The notes beneath the pieces were generated by a model. The model was given only the letters and a program-made list of their open reading frames with translations, did no database searches and was not told the origin of the DNA. The position numbers and the translations under genes were made by a program. Source: Pontibacter coccineus (GTDB lineage Bacteria > Bacteroidota > Bacteroidia > Cytophagales > Hymenobacteraceae). From it: a DNA stretch of 64,000 nt. Within the stretch, counting starts at the first letter, position 1; every line of letters starts with the position of its first letter. This document shows, piece after piece, positions 6,907 to 13,597 of the stretch. Where the stretch lies: assembly GCF_030546575.1 (NCBI RefSeq), contig NZ_JAUOTN010000001.1:620001-684000 (forward strand). Direction: 5' to 3'.

Positions 6907-7129
6907 TAATTCCTAATTCATCTACCTGCTCTAGAGCCGCTTTTAAAGCATAGGGGTAGTAAGGGTAGCACTTATCAGATTCATGCACCTCGTCAATATT
7001 GAAGTCGTGTATCTTGAAGGTATAAGGATTCATACCCATTTCCGTAAAGTCTACTACAATCAGGATATTGTAATTTTCTACCAGTTCAAGCATTCGCTGA
7101 AGCAGGGCTGTCTTTTCGTTATGTTCCAT
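6893..7129 (-). CDS. Small hypothetical phage protein (78 aa)
   Basis: An alpha/beta protein with an N-terminal helix (TALLQRMLELVENYNILIVV), an acidic middle and a C-terminal helix (YPYALKAALEQVDELGI). It is the first gene after a 66-bp gap that contains a perfect inverted repeat, so it may begin its own regulatory unit inside the operon. Function not recognised. Confidence 0.5.
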   Translation of the reverse strand: MEHNEKTALLQRMLELVENYNILIVVDFTEMGMNPYTFKIHDFNIDEVHESDKCYPYYPYALKAALEQVDELGIIDFN

Positions 7130-7157
7130 TTTTAGGATTGGTTTAGTTTGAGCACTG

Positions 7158-7189
7158 AAAGTAAACTACCTGAAATCGTGGTTTACTTT
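7158..7189. promoter_or_regulatory. Perfect 9-bp inverted repeat between early genes
   Basis: AAAGTAAAC at 7158-7166 pairs with GTTTACTTT at 7181-7189 across a 14-base spacer. It lies in a non-coding gap upstream of a small gene. There is no T-run after the stem on the minus strand, so a simple terminator is less likely than a protein-binding or RNA-processing site. Confidence 0.35.
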
Positions 7190-7195
7190 TAGCCA

Positions 7196-7390
7196 TTAGT
7201 ATAAGTCTCTACCTCTTTCAGTGTGCTCAATCGTGATTTTGGGAGTAGCCGTAGGCAGATAATTCAAGCCTTCCTGCTTTACTACCTTTGCCGTTACCGT
7301 TTCGAGATCATCGTTTTCATCACATAATATTGTTGTGGTTCCAGTGCCTATACCGTACACTATATTAACCGTGTGCTTAACTTTTGCCAT
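7196..7390 (-). CDS. Small hypothetical phage protein (64 aa)
   Basis: A beta-rich protein (KHTVNIVYGIGTGTTTILCD) with a ubiquitin-like rhythm: a strand, a helix around LETVTAKVVKQEG, and a final strand (PKITIEHTERG). The pattern is coherent but no family is recognised. It follows a 100-bp non-coding gap. Confidence 0.5.
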   Translation of the reverse strand: MAKVKHTVNIVYGIGTGTTTILCDENDDLETVTAKVVKQEGLNYLPTATPKITIEHTERGRDLY

Positions 7391-7490
7391 GTTGATTCAA
7401 ATATTAGTCAACCGTGATACATTCGTTTTAAAGTACCCCACTCCTTATAGCAGGAGCAGGCTGTTTTGGGGTTTATTCTGCTACACTTTC

Positions 7491-7784
7491 TTATTGGGCG
7501 TACACTCCTTTCACACTACACTCTATCACATCTCTGGAGGTCTTCATGGCCATGTCGTAGTGCTCCCGTTGGATGCCTGCCGGGTTGCGCTGCCGCATCT
7601 CCCAGAGGATGTCGCCTTTCTCGATCTCCACATTGCCGATGGCCTCGGCCAGGGAGTCAGCCGCTTTGGGGCGGGTCTCGTAGTGCTCGATCAAGAGGGT
7701 GCGCAGGTGGTTAAGGAAGGCATCGATATGCGCCACCGGCACATCAGCCACGTTCGATAATTGGATGGTAGAGGTGTTGTTCAT
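7491..7784 (-). CDS. Hypothetical phage protein (97 aa)
   Basis: A helical protein with the clear helices VAHIDAFLNHLRTLLIEHY and KAADSLAEAIGNVEIEKGDI. It is followed by a region with MRQRNPAGIQREHYDMAMKT. No membrane segment or catalytic motif is present. It is in the early operon 34 bp downstream of a 65-residue gene. Function unknown. Confidence 0.5.
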   Translation of the reverse strand: MNNTSTIQLSNVADVPVAHIDAFLNHLRTLLIEHYETRPKAADSLAEAIGNVEIEKGDILWEMRQRNPAGIQREHYDMAMKTSRDVIECSVKGVYAQ

Positions 7785-7818
7785 AGAGGTTAGGTGTTTA
7801 AGGTTTTGAAAACTTGAT

Positions 7819-8016
7819 TTAGAGCAGCACTCCCATTTCTTTGCTTATCCGGTTTATCCAGATCAGGCCCCGAATCCACTTGATTACATCCCTGATGTCT
7901 GTGCATTCGTAGTTGCCGTTGCAAGCCGGGTAGAAGTACCGGCGCTTCTTGCTGCCAGTGCCGTACACATACTGTTCGATCGTGTAGCCTTTGTATTGGT
8001 AGGTTCTTTCCAACAT
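7819..8016 (-). CDS. Small hypothetical phage protein (65 aa)
   Basis: A basic, aromatic-rich small protein (ERTYQYKGYTIEQYVYGTG, RRYFYPACNGNYECTDIRD). The C-terminal helix contains WIRGLIWINRI. The N-terminal YQYKGYTIE pattern is typical of short phage proteins with an antiparallel sheet. It lies three bases after the HNH/NinG-like gene. Function unknown. Confidence 0.5.
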   Translation of the reverse strand: MLERTYQYKGYTIEQYVYGTGSKKRRYFYPACNGNYECTDIRDVIKWIRGLIWINRISKEMGVLL

Positions 8017-8019
8017 CTT

Positions 8020-8472
8020 TTAAGCGTTTAGGGGTTGATGTTGAATTAACTTTTCGTAATGCTCTTTACTCATCGCTTTGGCTCTTTTCAACTTCTCTTT
8101 CCAGGCCCTCGGGTAGAGTTCGGCAAACAGCTTCTTGTTGTGCTCGTAGATCGTGTGCACCTCTAAGTTTTCCAGTACCAGGTTCCCTTTGAAGGTGGCG
8201 AACGCTTTGCACGTCTTGGGTATAATGTGGCTCAGTGTCAGGCTACTCGTCTCCCCGCTGGAGAAGCAGACCGGGTTCTCTGCCAGAAGCTCTTTCTTGA
8301 TCCGCGAGAGTTCCGACTCCTGCTTCTTGGCTTTCGGGCTTTGCTTTTTGATCTCCTGTTTGGGCTTGGCCTTGCTCACTTTCACTTTCTGCCCTTTGCT
8401 GGTGCACTCAGGACACTTGGGGTTTGCTTTCAGCTTCTGATACACCCCGCAGGAACAGAGTTCGTAAGTCAT
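8020..8472 (-). CDS. HNH/NinG-like phage nuclease-related protein
   Basis: A 150-residue protein. The N-terminus holds a zinc-ribbon-like set (CSCG at 7-10, CPEC at 20-23). A lysine-rich linker follows, and the C-terminal half has the layout of an HNH fold: LSHIIPKTC, then FATFKGNLVLENLEVHTIYEHN. The pattern of an N-terminal cysteine pair, basic linker and His-Ile-Ile-Pro motif resembles NinG (Rap) recombination proteins and related HNH nucleases, which process DNA during phage recombination. The first His and the NLVL...H...N segment are present, but a full catalytic set cannot be confirmed by eye. Its ATG overlaps the stop of the upstream gene (ATGA). Confidence 0.55.
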   Translation of the reverse strand: MTYELCSCGVYQKLKANPKCPECTSKGQKVKVSKAKPKQEIKKQSPKAKKQESELSRIKKELLAENPVCFSSGETSSLTLSHIIPKTCKAFATFKGNLVLENLEVHTIYEHNKKLFAELYPRAWKEKLKRAKAMSKEHYEKLIQHQPLNA

Positions 8473-8777
8473 GCGGCTTGGTGGTTAAAGCTGTTGCGCT
8501 CTTTCCAGTCCTGCAAGCTCTCCGGGGTGAAGCGGTACTGTTTGCCTGCCTTGTAATAAGCCAGTGCTTTTCTCGCTTTCGGGTTCTCCTTGTAGAGCTT
8601 GGCGCAATCCGTAACAAACTGGGTGGACATGCCTATCTTTTCGGCGGCTTGCTTTAAGGTGAAGTCGGTAGAGAGTCCGGCTTGGTTGCCTTTGAGCTTC
8701 TCCAGTTCGGCGCGTAGCTCTTTGATCTGTTCCAAGATGGCAAGCCCGTCTTTGGTGGTCATTACCTCGATACCCAT
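8469..8777 (-). CDS. Excisionase-like helix-turn-helix protein
   Basis: A 102-residue protein with an N-terminal coiled coil (LEQIKELRAELEKLKG). A MerR/excisionase-type winged helix follows: LKQAAEKIGMSTQFVTDC, then GKQYRFTPESLQDWKE. The closing F-x-x-E-x-L-x-x-W pattern is typical of HTH_17 excisionase domains. In this context it could be the excisionase partner of the integrase or an early regulator. It is coupled to the next gene by an ATGA overlap. Confidence 0.55.
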   Translation of the reverse strand: MGIEVMTTKDGLAILEQIKELRAELEKLKGNQAGLSTDFTLKQAAEKIGMSTQFVTDCAKLYKENPKARKALAYYKAGKQYRFTPESLQDWKERNSFNHQAA

Positions 8778-8833
8778 ATCTTAATATTCAGATTATTTAA
8801 TTATCCTTTATTCCAGATTCACGTAGTAAGAAA

Positions 8834-9604
8834 CTAAGCGGTAGCCTTGACGCTAAGTAGGGTGTGCAGAAACTCGCGCCCCTTCTGTGTCCAGACCATT
8901 TGCGGGTTGCTCTTCTGGTTGCCTTCGCGGTCGATATAGGGCACGTTCTTGATGCGCGTGAATCCTTTGTCGTTGTATTTGGAAGTCATAACCCAGATGC
9001 CATGTACTTTGCGGATAACTTTCAACTCTTCCAGCCGCTTGTTGAGGCGGTTGGCGGAAAGCCCGAAGTCCTGCGCAATGATGGTGGTCGGGACAGCGTC
9101 GTGCGTGTCAAGTACTTGGTTGTAGTAGGCAACCATTGGAGCTTGCTCCTGAATGACCTTGATGTGCTGTTCGTTCTGCGCCTCAAGTAACAGGGTGCGG
9201 TGCTGCGCCTGCTTGAGCTTTTCGTGTGAGAGCAAGAGTGCCTTAGAAAGAAGCTCGTCGTCTGACATGCTCGTTAGCTCCGTCTTGCCAGTGGTCAGGA
9301 GTTCTTCGATGCGGTCGTACACCCACAGCTCGAACTCAGGAGAAAGCCAACCGGCGAATTTGAGCGCCAGCTTCTGGTGCATCCATGTGCCGGGGTTGCT
9401 CCCGCCGTGATTTACAACCAAGGTTGGTTTTCCAATCTTGCTATCCAGGAGGTCTACAAACTCCTTAGTGTTAGCGTTAAGAATAAACTGAGCAGCCTTC
9501 TTGTTAGGAAAAGGTTTTGCCATCTGAGTAGCATTCACCATCACTTCACCATCCTTGCTGAAAGTGATTGGGCTGTTTTGATATTGGAATACTTGCAGGT
9601 TCAT
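8834..9604 (-). CDS. KilA-N domain phage antirepressor
   Basis: A 256-residue protein. Residues 1-110 match the KilA-N DNA-binding domain (VMVNATQMAKPFPNKKAAQF, then LALKFAGWLSPEFELWVYDR). A coiled linker (about 125-150) is followed by an ANT/KilAC-type C-terminal domain (TIIAQDFGLSANRLNKRLEE, then VWTQKGREFLHTLL). Proteins of this build counter the phage repressor or drive early gene control. It is second in the leftward early operon, one base overlapped with the first gene. The domain calls are confident; the precise target is not known. Confidence 0.85.
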   Translation of the reverse strand: MNLQVFQYQNSPITFSKDGEVMVNATQMAKPFPNKKAAQFILNANTKEFVDLLDSKIGKPTLVVNHGGSNPGTWMHQKLALKFAGWLSPEFELWVYDRIEELLTTGKTELTSMSDDELLSKALLLSHEKLKQAQHRTLLLEAQNEQHIKVIQEQAPMVAYYNQVLDTHDAVPTTIIAQDFGLSANRLNKRLEELKVIRKVHGIWVMTSKYNDKGFTRIKNVPYIDREGNQKSNPQMVWTQKGREFLHTLLSVKATA

Positions 9605-9879
9605 CAGGCAACAGAGCTTAAATAGTTAGAAATGATTTCGATGGAGGGGTCGGTGTGGGTTTGTGCTGCCTCCGCCTCTTTGATAAGGGCCTGCAGGATA
9701 ACCGGGTTCTTGATGCGCCCCCAGGCGACGTTGTAGACTTCGCGCTGCTTTTCTACTAACTGTTTGCCTCTTAGAGGTTTGTTGTTGAGCGCCTGCACGA
9801 TCCGAGTGGCGTACCCCCGGCGCTTGGATAGCTTTGCGCGAATATCGTGGAGCGCTTGCTGGTAATAGGTGGCTTCCAT
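9604..9879 (-). CDS. First gene of leftward early operon (91 aa, HTH-like)
   Basis: A basic helical protein (YYQQALHDIRAKLSKRRGYA, RIVQALNNKPLRGKQLVE, then LQALIKEAEAAQ). The spacing suggests a small DNA-binding helical domain similar to phage Cro- or CII-position regulators, though no family is recognised. It directly follows the predicted repressed promoter, so it is the first protein made when repression is lifted, a position typical of Cro or CII. Its stop shares a base with the KilA-N start codon. Confidence 0.55.
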   Translation of the reverse strand: MEATYYQQALHDIRAKLSKRRGYATRIVQALNNKPLRGKQLVEKQREVYNVAWGRIKNPVILQALIKEAEAAQTHTDPSIEIISNYLSSVA

Positions 9880-9926
9880 ATTGATTGACTTTTTACTATG
9901 TTTGAGGTATCGTTTAATCTTCTTTA

Positions 9927-9986
9927 CAAATGTACGTTCAATTGAATATATAAGTCAAGCAAATTGAGTATTTATTTTCAATTGAA
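9927..9986 (-). promoter_or_regulatory. Leftward early promoter with repressor operators
   Basis: On the minus strand, TTGAC (9958-9954) and TACATTTG (9934-9927) are separated by 19 bases, a good Bacteroidota promoter (-33 TTG, -7 TAnnTTTG). The spacer contains the palindrome TTCAATTGAA (9937-9946). An identical palindrome lies at 9977-9986 next to the repressor start, with centres 40 bp apart, and a third copy lies inside the repressor gene at 10,159-10,168. This is the layout of a CI-type repressor/operator switch. Confidence 0.6.
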
Positions 9987-10399
9987 TGCAAAATAATTTA
10001 CAAATGACTGTAAACCAGCGAATTGAGAAGTTAATAGAAGCACTCAATTTAAACGCAAGAAGCTTTTCTATTAAGATAGGAGCCAAAGAAGCTACTACTC
10101 GCAACTATTTGTCGCGGGGGAGTACACCCAATGCGGAGTATTTGGAAAGCATAGTCAATTCAATTGAAGGGATTAGTTCTGAATGGCTGCTAACCGGGAA
10201 GGGGGACATGTTTGACAAGGAAGCGAACACAACCGGCTCCTATAGAATAAAAGGCAACTCGAACGTACAGGGCACCGGCAACCAGGTCTCAGGCTCAGGC
10301 GACTGCGAACAGCAACTGGCCATTGCCCTAAAGGAAATAGAGGGGCTGAAAAGGGAAGTGGAACTCTATAAGGAGATGGTCGCCCTCTTGAAGAAATAA
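9986..10399 (+). CDS. CI-like phage repressor with coiled-coil tail
   Basis: A 137-residue protein. Residues 7-70 form an XRE-type helix-turn-helix (NQRIEKLIEALNLNARSFS, then EYLESIVNSIEGISSEWLL). There is no peptidase domain as in classical CI. A short Asn/Gly segment follows instead (NSNVQGTGNQVSGSG), then a coiled coil (EIEGLKREVELYKEMVALL). The first ATG overlaps an operator palindrome, so the ATG at 10,004 is an alternative start that fits the domain better. It is divergent from the early operon and most likely maintains lysogeny. Control by cleavage seems unlikely; an antirepressor such as the KilA-N protein may lift repression. Confidence 0.75.
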   Translation: MQNNLQMTVNQRIEKLIEALNLNARSFSIKIGAKEATTRNYLSRGSTPNAEYLESIVNSIEGISSEWLLTGKGDMFDKEANTTGSYRIKGNSNVQGTGNQVSGSGDCEQQLAIALKEIEGLKREVELYKEMVALLKK

Positions 10400-10418
10400 A
10401 CGCGCCGTAACGGCTAGT

Positions 10419-10817
10419 ATGACAAACCCCTACAACGGGCGCTTTCTGGAGGCGTTCGCTTATCTTAAATCCAGGGGGGTGGTCAAGTCCCAGAACAAGT
10501 TCTGTTCCGCGCTTGGGTTCCCCCCTACTCACATGACCGGCATCAAGTCCGGCAAGCGCAACATCTCACTCCAGACCATAACCAACCTGTATACAGTTTA
10601 CGGCGTATCCCTATACTATATGGTTCTAGGGAGGGGACCCGTTATGGCACCAAGTTTAGACGAGGAGGAAAAGCACCGCATGGAACTGGAGCTGGAGCGC
10701 ACCCGGCAGGCATTGACCATTTACGAGCGCCTGCTGGAGGCGAAAGACGAGGAGATCAGGTATTTACGGGAGCTGCTGCGGCTGGAGGTCAACAAAGAGG
10801 GGGATAAGGGTTCGTAG
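10419..10817 (+). CDS. Helix-turn-helix protein with coiled-coil tail
   Basis: A 132-residue protein. An XRE-like domain occupies residues 8-70 (FLEAFAYLKSRGVVKSQNKF, then GIKSGKRNISLQTITNLYTV). A long charged coiled coil (about 85-125) follows and ends in the recurring KDEEIRYLRELL type tail. It lies 19 bp after the repressor gene in the same direction and is probably co-transcribed with it. It may be a second regulator or a superinfection-immunity protein. The exact role is unknown. Confidence 0.65.
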   Translation: MTNPYNGRFLEAFAYLKSRGVVKSQNKFCSALGFPPTHMTGIKSGKRNISLQTITNLYTVYGVSLYYMVLGRGPVMAPSLDEEEKHRMELELERTRQALTIYERLLEAKDEEIRYLRELLRLEVNKEGDKGS

Positions 10818-10894
10818 ATGGATTGCACCGTTTCGTATAAGTTTTAAAAAATAAACTCCGAAAAGTGACAAAGGGTATTGCATATATATGCGGA

Positions 10895-10938
10895 GGTTGG
10901 TATGTTTAGGCCTGCTAAGAATTTTAGCAAAACCAACC
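10895..10938 (+). other. Hairpin leader upstream of membrane coiled-coil gene
   Basis: GGTTGGT at 10,895-10,901 pairs with ACCAACC at 10,932-10,938. A second stem GCTAA-gaatt-TTAGC lies between them. It ends 16 bases before the ATG of the next gene, so it would form part of its mRNA leader. A role in translation control or RNA stability is possible. Confidence 0.4.
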
Positions 10939-10954
10939 AACACACACCCTTTTT

Positions 10955-11371
10955 ATGAATACAGAAATACTCAATTGGGCGATTACCCTCGCCTGCGTCG
11001 CTGGCCTAGGCTTTCTATGCTGGCGTAGATCCAAACCACCCTCTTATGCCCCTGCCCCGGATCCGCTGTACGGCATCGAGGGCTCGGCCAACGTACAGGG
11101 CAACCACAACCGCATCACCAAGAAGAAGGTTAAGAAGGTCAGCAACGAATTGCACTACTTTGCCCAGTGCAAGGACCTGCAGCGCACCGTGGACGCCCAG
11201 CAGAACACGATCATGCACCTGGAGGCCCATATCCTGGGGGAGGCGATGCTCAAGCAGGAGATGCTCGGGATGCTCAAGGACAAGGACGTCGAGATACAGA
11301 AACTGCGCGAGCGCCTGGGGGATATGGAAAACCTGCCCCTGTATGACATGAAACTACTGATCGCCAACTAA
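10955..11371 (+). CDS. Membrane-anchored coiled-coil protein of lysogeny region
   Basis: A 138-residue protein with one N-terminal membrane segment (WAITLACVAGLGFLCW, residues 8-23) followed by basic residues, so the body should be cytoplasmic. Next come a Pro-rich spacer, an Asn/Gly segment (GSANVQGNHNRI) and a coiled coil (DKDVEIQKLRERLGDME). The Asn/Gly segment is nearly the same as in the repressor two genes upstream, yet there is no DNA-binding domain. It lies between the repressor block and the integrase, where phages often carry genes expressed in the lysogen. A superinfection-exclusion or repressor-tethering role is conceivable. Confidence 0.6.
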   Translation: MNTEILNWAITLACVAGLGFLCWRRSKPPSYAPAPDPLYGIEGSANVQGNHNRITKKKVKKVSNELHYFAQCKDLQRTVDAQQNTIMHLEAHILGEAMLKQEMLGMLKDKDVEIQKLRERLGDMENLPLYDMKLLIAN

Positions 11372-11394
11372 ACACCACCATGAAAGAGTAAAGC

Positions 11395-11415
11395 AGGAGC
11401 GCCGCACACGCTCCT
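11395..11415. terminator. Bidirectional terminator between lysogeny block and integrase
   Basis: Stem AGGAGCG/CGCTCCT with a 7-base loop, followed by a T-run on the plus strand. It lies between the convergent ends of the membrane coiled-coil gene and the integrase gene. Confidence 0.7.
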
Positions 11416-11418
11416 TTT

Positions 11419-12645
11419 TTATTTGTAGTAGGCCCAGGCTTTCAGGATCTTCTCTGCTGTCTTGACGGGCTCCAGGTGGGCGTACCTGCCCGTGTTGCCT
11501 GCCGTGGCGTGCCCCAATACCAGTTGCGCCGTTTCAAAGTCGCTTGCCTCCCGTACCCTTGATGCTGCCGTGTGCCGGGCCTTGTGCGAGGAAATGACCT
11601 TGTGGAGGGGCTCCTCTTTCTCTGTCAGCACCCCGTTCCTGATGGACTCCACCGTCACCAGCCGGTTGAGCTTGGCCTCCTTGGCCGCGTCTTTCAAAAG
11701 CTCGTTGTAGTTGGTCTGTATCTTGGGCATCCCCTCGTATTTGTCGTAGATGGATTTAGCCAGCGGCGGGAACGGCACGACTACGGGCTGTCCGGTCTTG
11801 CCCTGCCTTTTGCGGATACAAAGCGTAGGGCCGAAGCTCGTCTCGTAGGTGACCAGGTGCAGCTTCTTGACGGACTCCAGATCCCCCCGCCGCAAACCCA
11901 ACTGGCAAGCGATCAGAAACGCGTCGATGGCCTCCCTGTACTGCGGCTTTGAGAACGTGAATTCATGCAGCATTTTCATCTCCTGCCAGGTCAGGTCGTG
12001 GTTGATCTTCTCGGTGTTGAAGGTATTCTTCAGGTGGGGCAAATCAAAGGGCAAACCAGCCATTTTTAAAACGTTTTTCCAGCCCTGCAGGTGTTTACCC
12101 ACAGTGGAGTCTTCCAGCTCCTCTGAATACAAATAGGCCATGTAGTCGTGCCAGGCCTTCTCGGTCATCTGCTGGGGCGTGATGCCGGGCTTGTGCCGGT
12201 TCAGGTGCGTGATGACCTGCCGGAACTTGCGGGCGTGGCTGTCCTTGTTGACCTGCCCGCCGTAGCCCCTTCGGGTGGTGTACGCGTCTATCCACTCCTG
12301 CAAATACTCGACGGCCGTGTGGGACTTGGCCTGCTTCTTCTGCTCCCGCAAAGGCCTGAGTATCTTCCGCAGGTCTTCGCCCGTGGGCAGCGTCCCTGCG
12401 TCGAGCATCTCCCGGAAGGTCTGCTGCACCTGCCCTTTGATGCGCTCTATCCGGGCGTTCAGGTGGTCGCTGTACTCGTGCCGGGTGGTGACCTGCTCCC
12501 GTTTCGGGTTCCACTGGTTGGGCCTGAGCACTTCGCCCGTGGCCTGCCGCAGGCGGTTGATGCCGTCACAGCGCACGTCGATATATAAGGATTGTGTGCC
12601 CTTTTCGCTAACTTTGGAATGGAGGTAGAAACGCAGGTGTATCAT
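11419..12645 (-). CDS. int: Tyrosine recombinase integrase
   Basis: A 408-residue site-specific recombinase of the Bacteroidota phage/transposon type. An N-terminal arm-binding domain (about 1-90; SLYIDVRCDGINRLRQATGE) precedes a SAM-like core-binding domain (about 100-205). The catalytic domain shows the first Arg in CQLGLRRGDLES, HKARHT (H-x-x-R), and LGHATAGNTGRYAHLEP with the catalytic Tyr. It lies 155 bp from the 3' end of the tRNA(CAT) gene, the expected position for an enzyme using the tRNA as attachment site. Arms, core and catalytic parts appear intact, so it is probably active. Confidence 0.92.
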   Translation of the reverse strand: MIHLRFYLHSKVSEKGTQSLYIDVRCDGINRLRQATGEVLRPNQWNPKREQVTTRHEYSDHLNARIERIKGQVQQTFREMLDAGTLPTGEDLRKILRPLREQKKQAKSHTAVEYLQEWIDAYTTRRGYGGQVNKDSHARKFRQVITHLNRHKPGITPQQMTEKAWHDYMAYLYSEELEDSTVGKHLQGWKNVLKMAGLPFDLPHLKNTFNTEKINHDLTWQEMKMLHEFTFSKPQYREAIDAFLIACQLGLRRGDLESVKKLHLVTYETSFGPTLCIRKRQGKTGQPVVVPFPPLAKSIYDKYEGMPKIQTNYNELLKDAAKEAKLNRLVTVESIRNGVLTEKEEPLHKVISSHKARHTAASRVREASDFETAQLVLGHATAGNTGRYAHLEPVKTAEKILKAWAYYK

Positions 12646-12800
12646 AAAAAAACGGGTGTGCCTTTATTTGGGCTGCAAGTGTGCCCCCGGTTTACATAAA
12701 AGGGCATAACAAACGGTGATGCGGAAAGGTGCAAAGAAGGCGAAAAAGGCCGAAAACAACAACGCCACACAACTTTTTGTTATGTGGCGTGATGCGAAAG
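12646..12800. other. Integrase-to-tRNA segment, probable att region
   Basis: This 155-bp non-coding stretch separates the integrase start from the tRNA 3' end. It should contain the integrase promoter and one attachment-site arm. No long direct repeat of the tRNA 3' end can be checked because the other end of the element lies outside the window. Confidence 0.45.
12762..12790 (-). terminator. Terminator downstream of tRNA(CAT)
   Basis: Stem ACGCCACA (12,762-12,769) and TGTGGCGT (12,783-12,790), with an inner AAC/GTT pairing. On the minus strand it is followed by a T-rich tract, as expected for the end of the leftward tRNA transcript. Confidence 0.5.
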
Positions 12801-12874
12801 TGGGCCCACCTGGAATCGAACCAGGCACCTACTGATTATGAGTCAGTTGCTCTAACCGAATGAGCTATAGGCCC
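12801..12874 (-). tRNA. tRNA with CAT anticodon, probably tRNA-Ile2
   Basis: A 74-base cloverleaf on the minus strand. The acceptor stem GGGCCTA pairs with TGGGCCC, the anticodon arm ACTGA-CTCATAA-TCAGT gives anticodon CAT, and the T-arm contains GGTTCGATTCC. No CCA is encoded. Between elongator Met and lysidine-modified Ile2, the GGGCCTATAGCTC start favours Ile2. Its 3' end faces the phage integrase, so it is the probable integration site. Confidence 0.88.
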
Positions 12875-12964
12875 GTTCCCTTAAAAGAAGGTGCTTCCTT
12901 TGATTTGGGAGTGCAATTCTACATATTTGTAGGGACAATTTCAAATACCAGACCAAAAAATTTC

Positions 12965-13597
12965 GTGGACCTGACTAGCGTTAAAAACATCATCTTCGAC
13001 CTCGGCGGGGTCATCATCAATATAGATTACTTTAAAAGCATACGCGAACTGGAGCAGTACTGCACCGATGGTCACACCATCGAGTACAGCCAACGCGCAC
13101 AGTCTCACCTCTTTGACCTCTTCGAGACCGGCAACAGCAGCCCCGGGGAGTTTCGCCAGCACCTGCGCGAAGCCTACCACCTCAACGCCACCGACGAGCA
13201 GATTGACGAGGCCTGGAACGCCATGCTGCTCGACATTCCGGCCGAAAGAATTGAGTTGCTGCGCGAGTTGGGCAATAAATACCGCATTTTCCTGCTCAGT
13301 AATACCAACGCTATCCACATGAAGCGCTTCAACGAGATGGTGGAACACAGCTTTACCATGCCGAGCCTTGACTCGCTCTTCGAGCAGGCCTACTACTCGC
13401 ACCTGATCGGGCAGCGTAAACCCGACGCCATCGTGTTTGAGCAGATACTCGAGCAAAACGACCTGAAGCGTGAAGAGACGCTCTTCATCGACGACAGCAT
13501 CCAGCACATCGAAAGCGCAAAAAAGGTGGGTCTGCAGACGCTCTTCCTGGAGCCGCCGCTCACCATCAACCAGGTGTTCAGGGATGTGGTTTCCTAA
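12965..13597 (+). CDS. HAD-superfamily phosphatase (YihX-like)
   Basis: A haloacid dehalogenase-type hydrolase of about 210 residues. The start is taken as the GTG at 12,965, because the longer frame would begin inside the tRNA gene. Motif I is IIFDLGGVI, where the nucleophile Asp is kept but the second Asp is replaced by Gly, as in the YihX-like subgroup. Motif II is FLLSNTN, motif III is the Lys in GQRKPD, and motif IV is TLFIDDS. Enzymes of this group act on small sugar phosphates; the substrate is not evident. It overlaps the next gene by 14 bp, so the two are probably co-expressed. Confidence 0.8.
   Translation: MDLTSVKNIIFDLGGVIINIDYFKSIRELEQYCTDGHTIEYSQRAQSHLFDLFETGNSSPGEFRQHLREAYHLNATDEQIDEAWNAMLLDIPAERIELLRELGNKYRIFLLSNTNAIHMKRFNEMVEHSFTMPSLDSLFEQAYYSHLIGQRKPDAIVFEQILEQNDLKREETLFIDDSIQHIESAKKVGLQTLFLEPPLTINQVFRDVVS

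Larger units (their letters stand above)
1..12800. mobile_element. Temperate-phage-like element, integrase-proximal end
   Basis: The segment between the left edge and the tRNA(CAT) gene reads as one end of an integrated temperate phage. An integrase lies next to the tRNA, followed by a rightward repressor block and a long leftward early operon with antirepressor, ERF recombinase and replication initiator. Genes are short, tightly packed and mostly overlapping. The chromosomal heptamer AGGTATA, frequent elsewhere, is found only once here (7,018). No capsid, terminase, portal or conjugation gene is visible, so a phage is favoured over a conjugative element but not proven. The distal attachment site lies outside the window. 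Confidence 0.8.

Noticed and set aside
12860..12964. Longer start for the HAD phosphatase gene
   Set aside because: It begins inside the tRNA gene and adds a sequence without relation to the family; GTG at 12,965 fits the domain.
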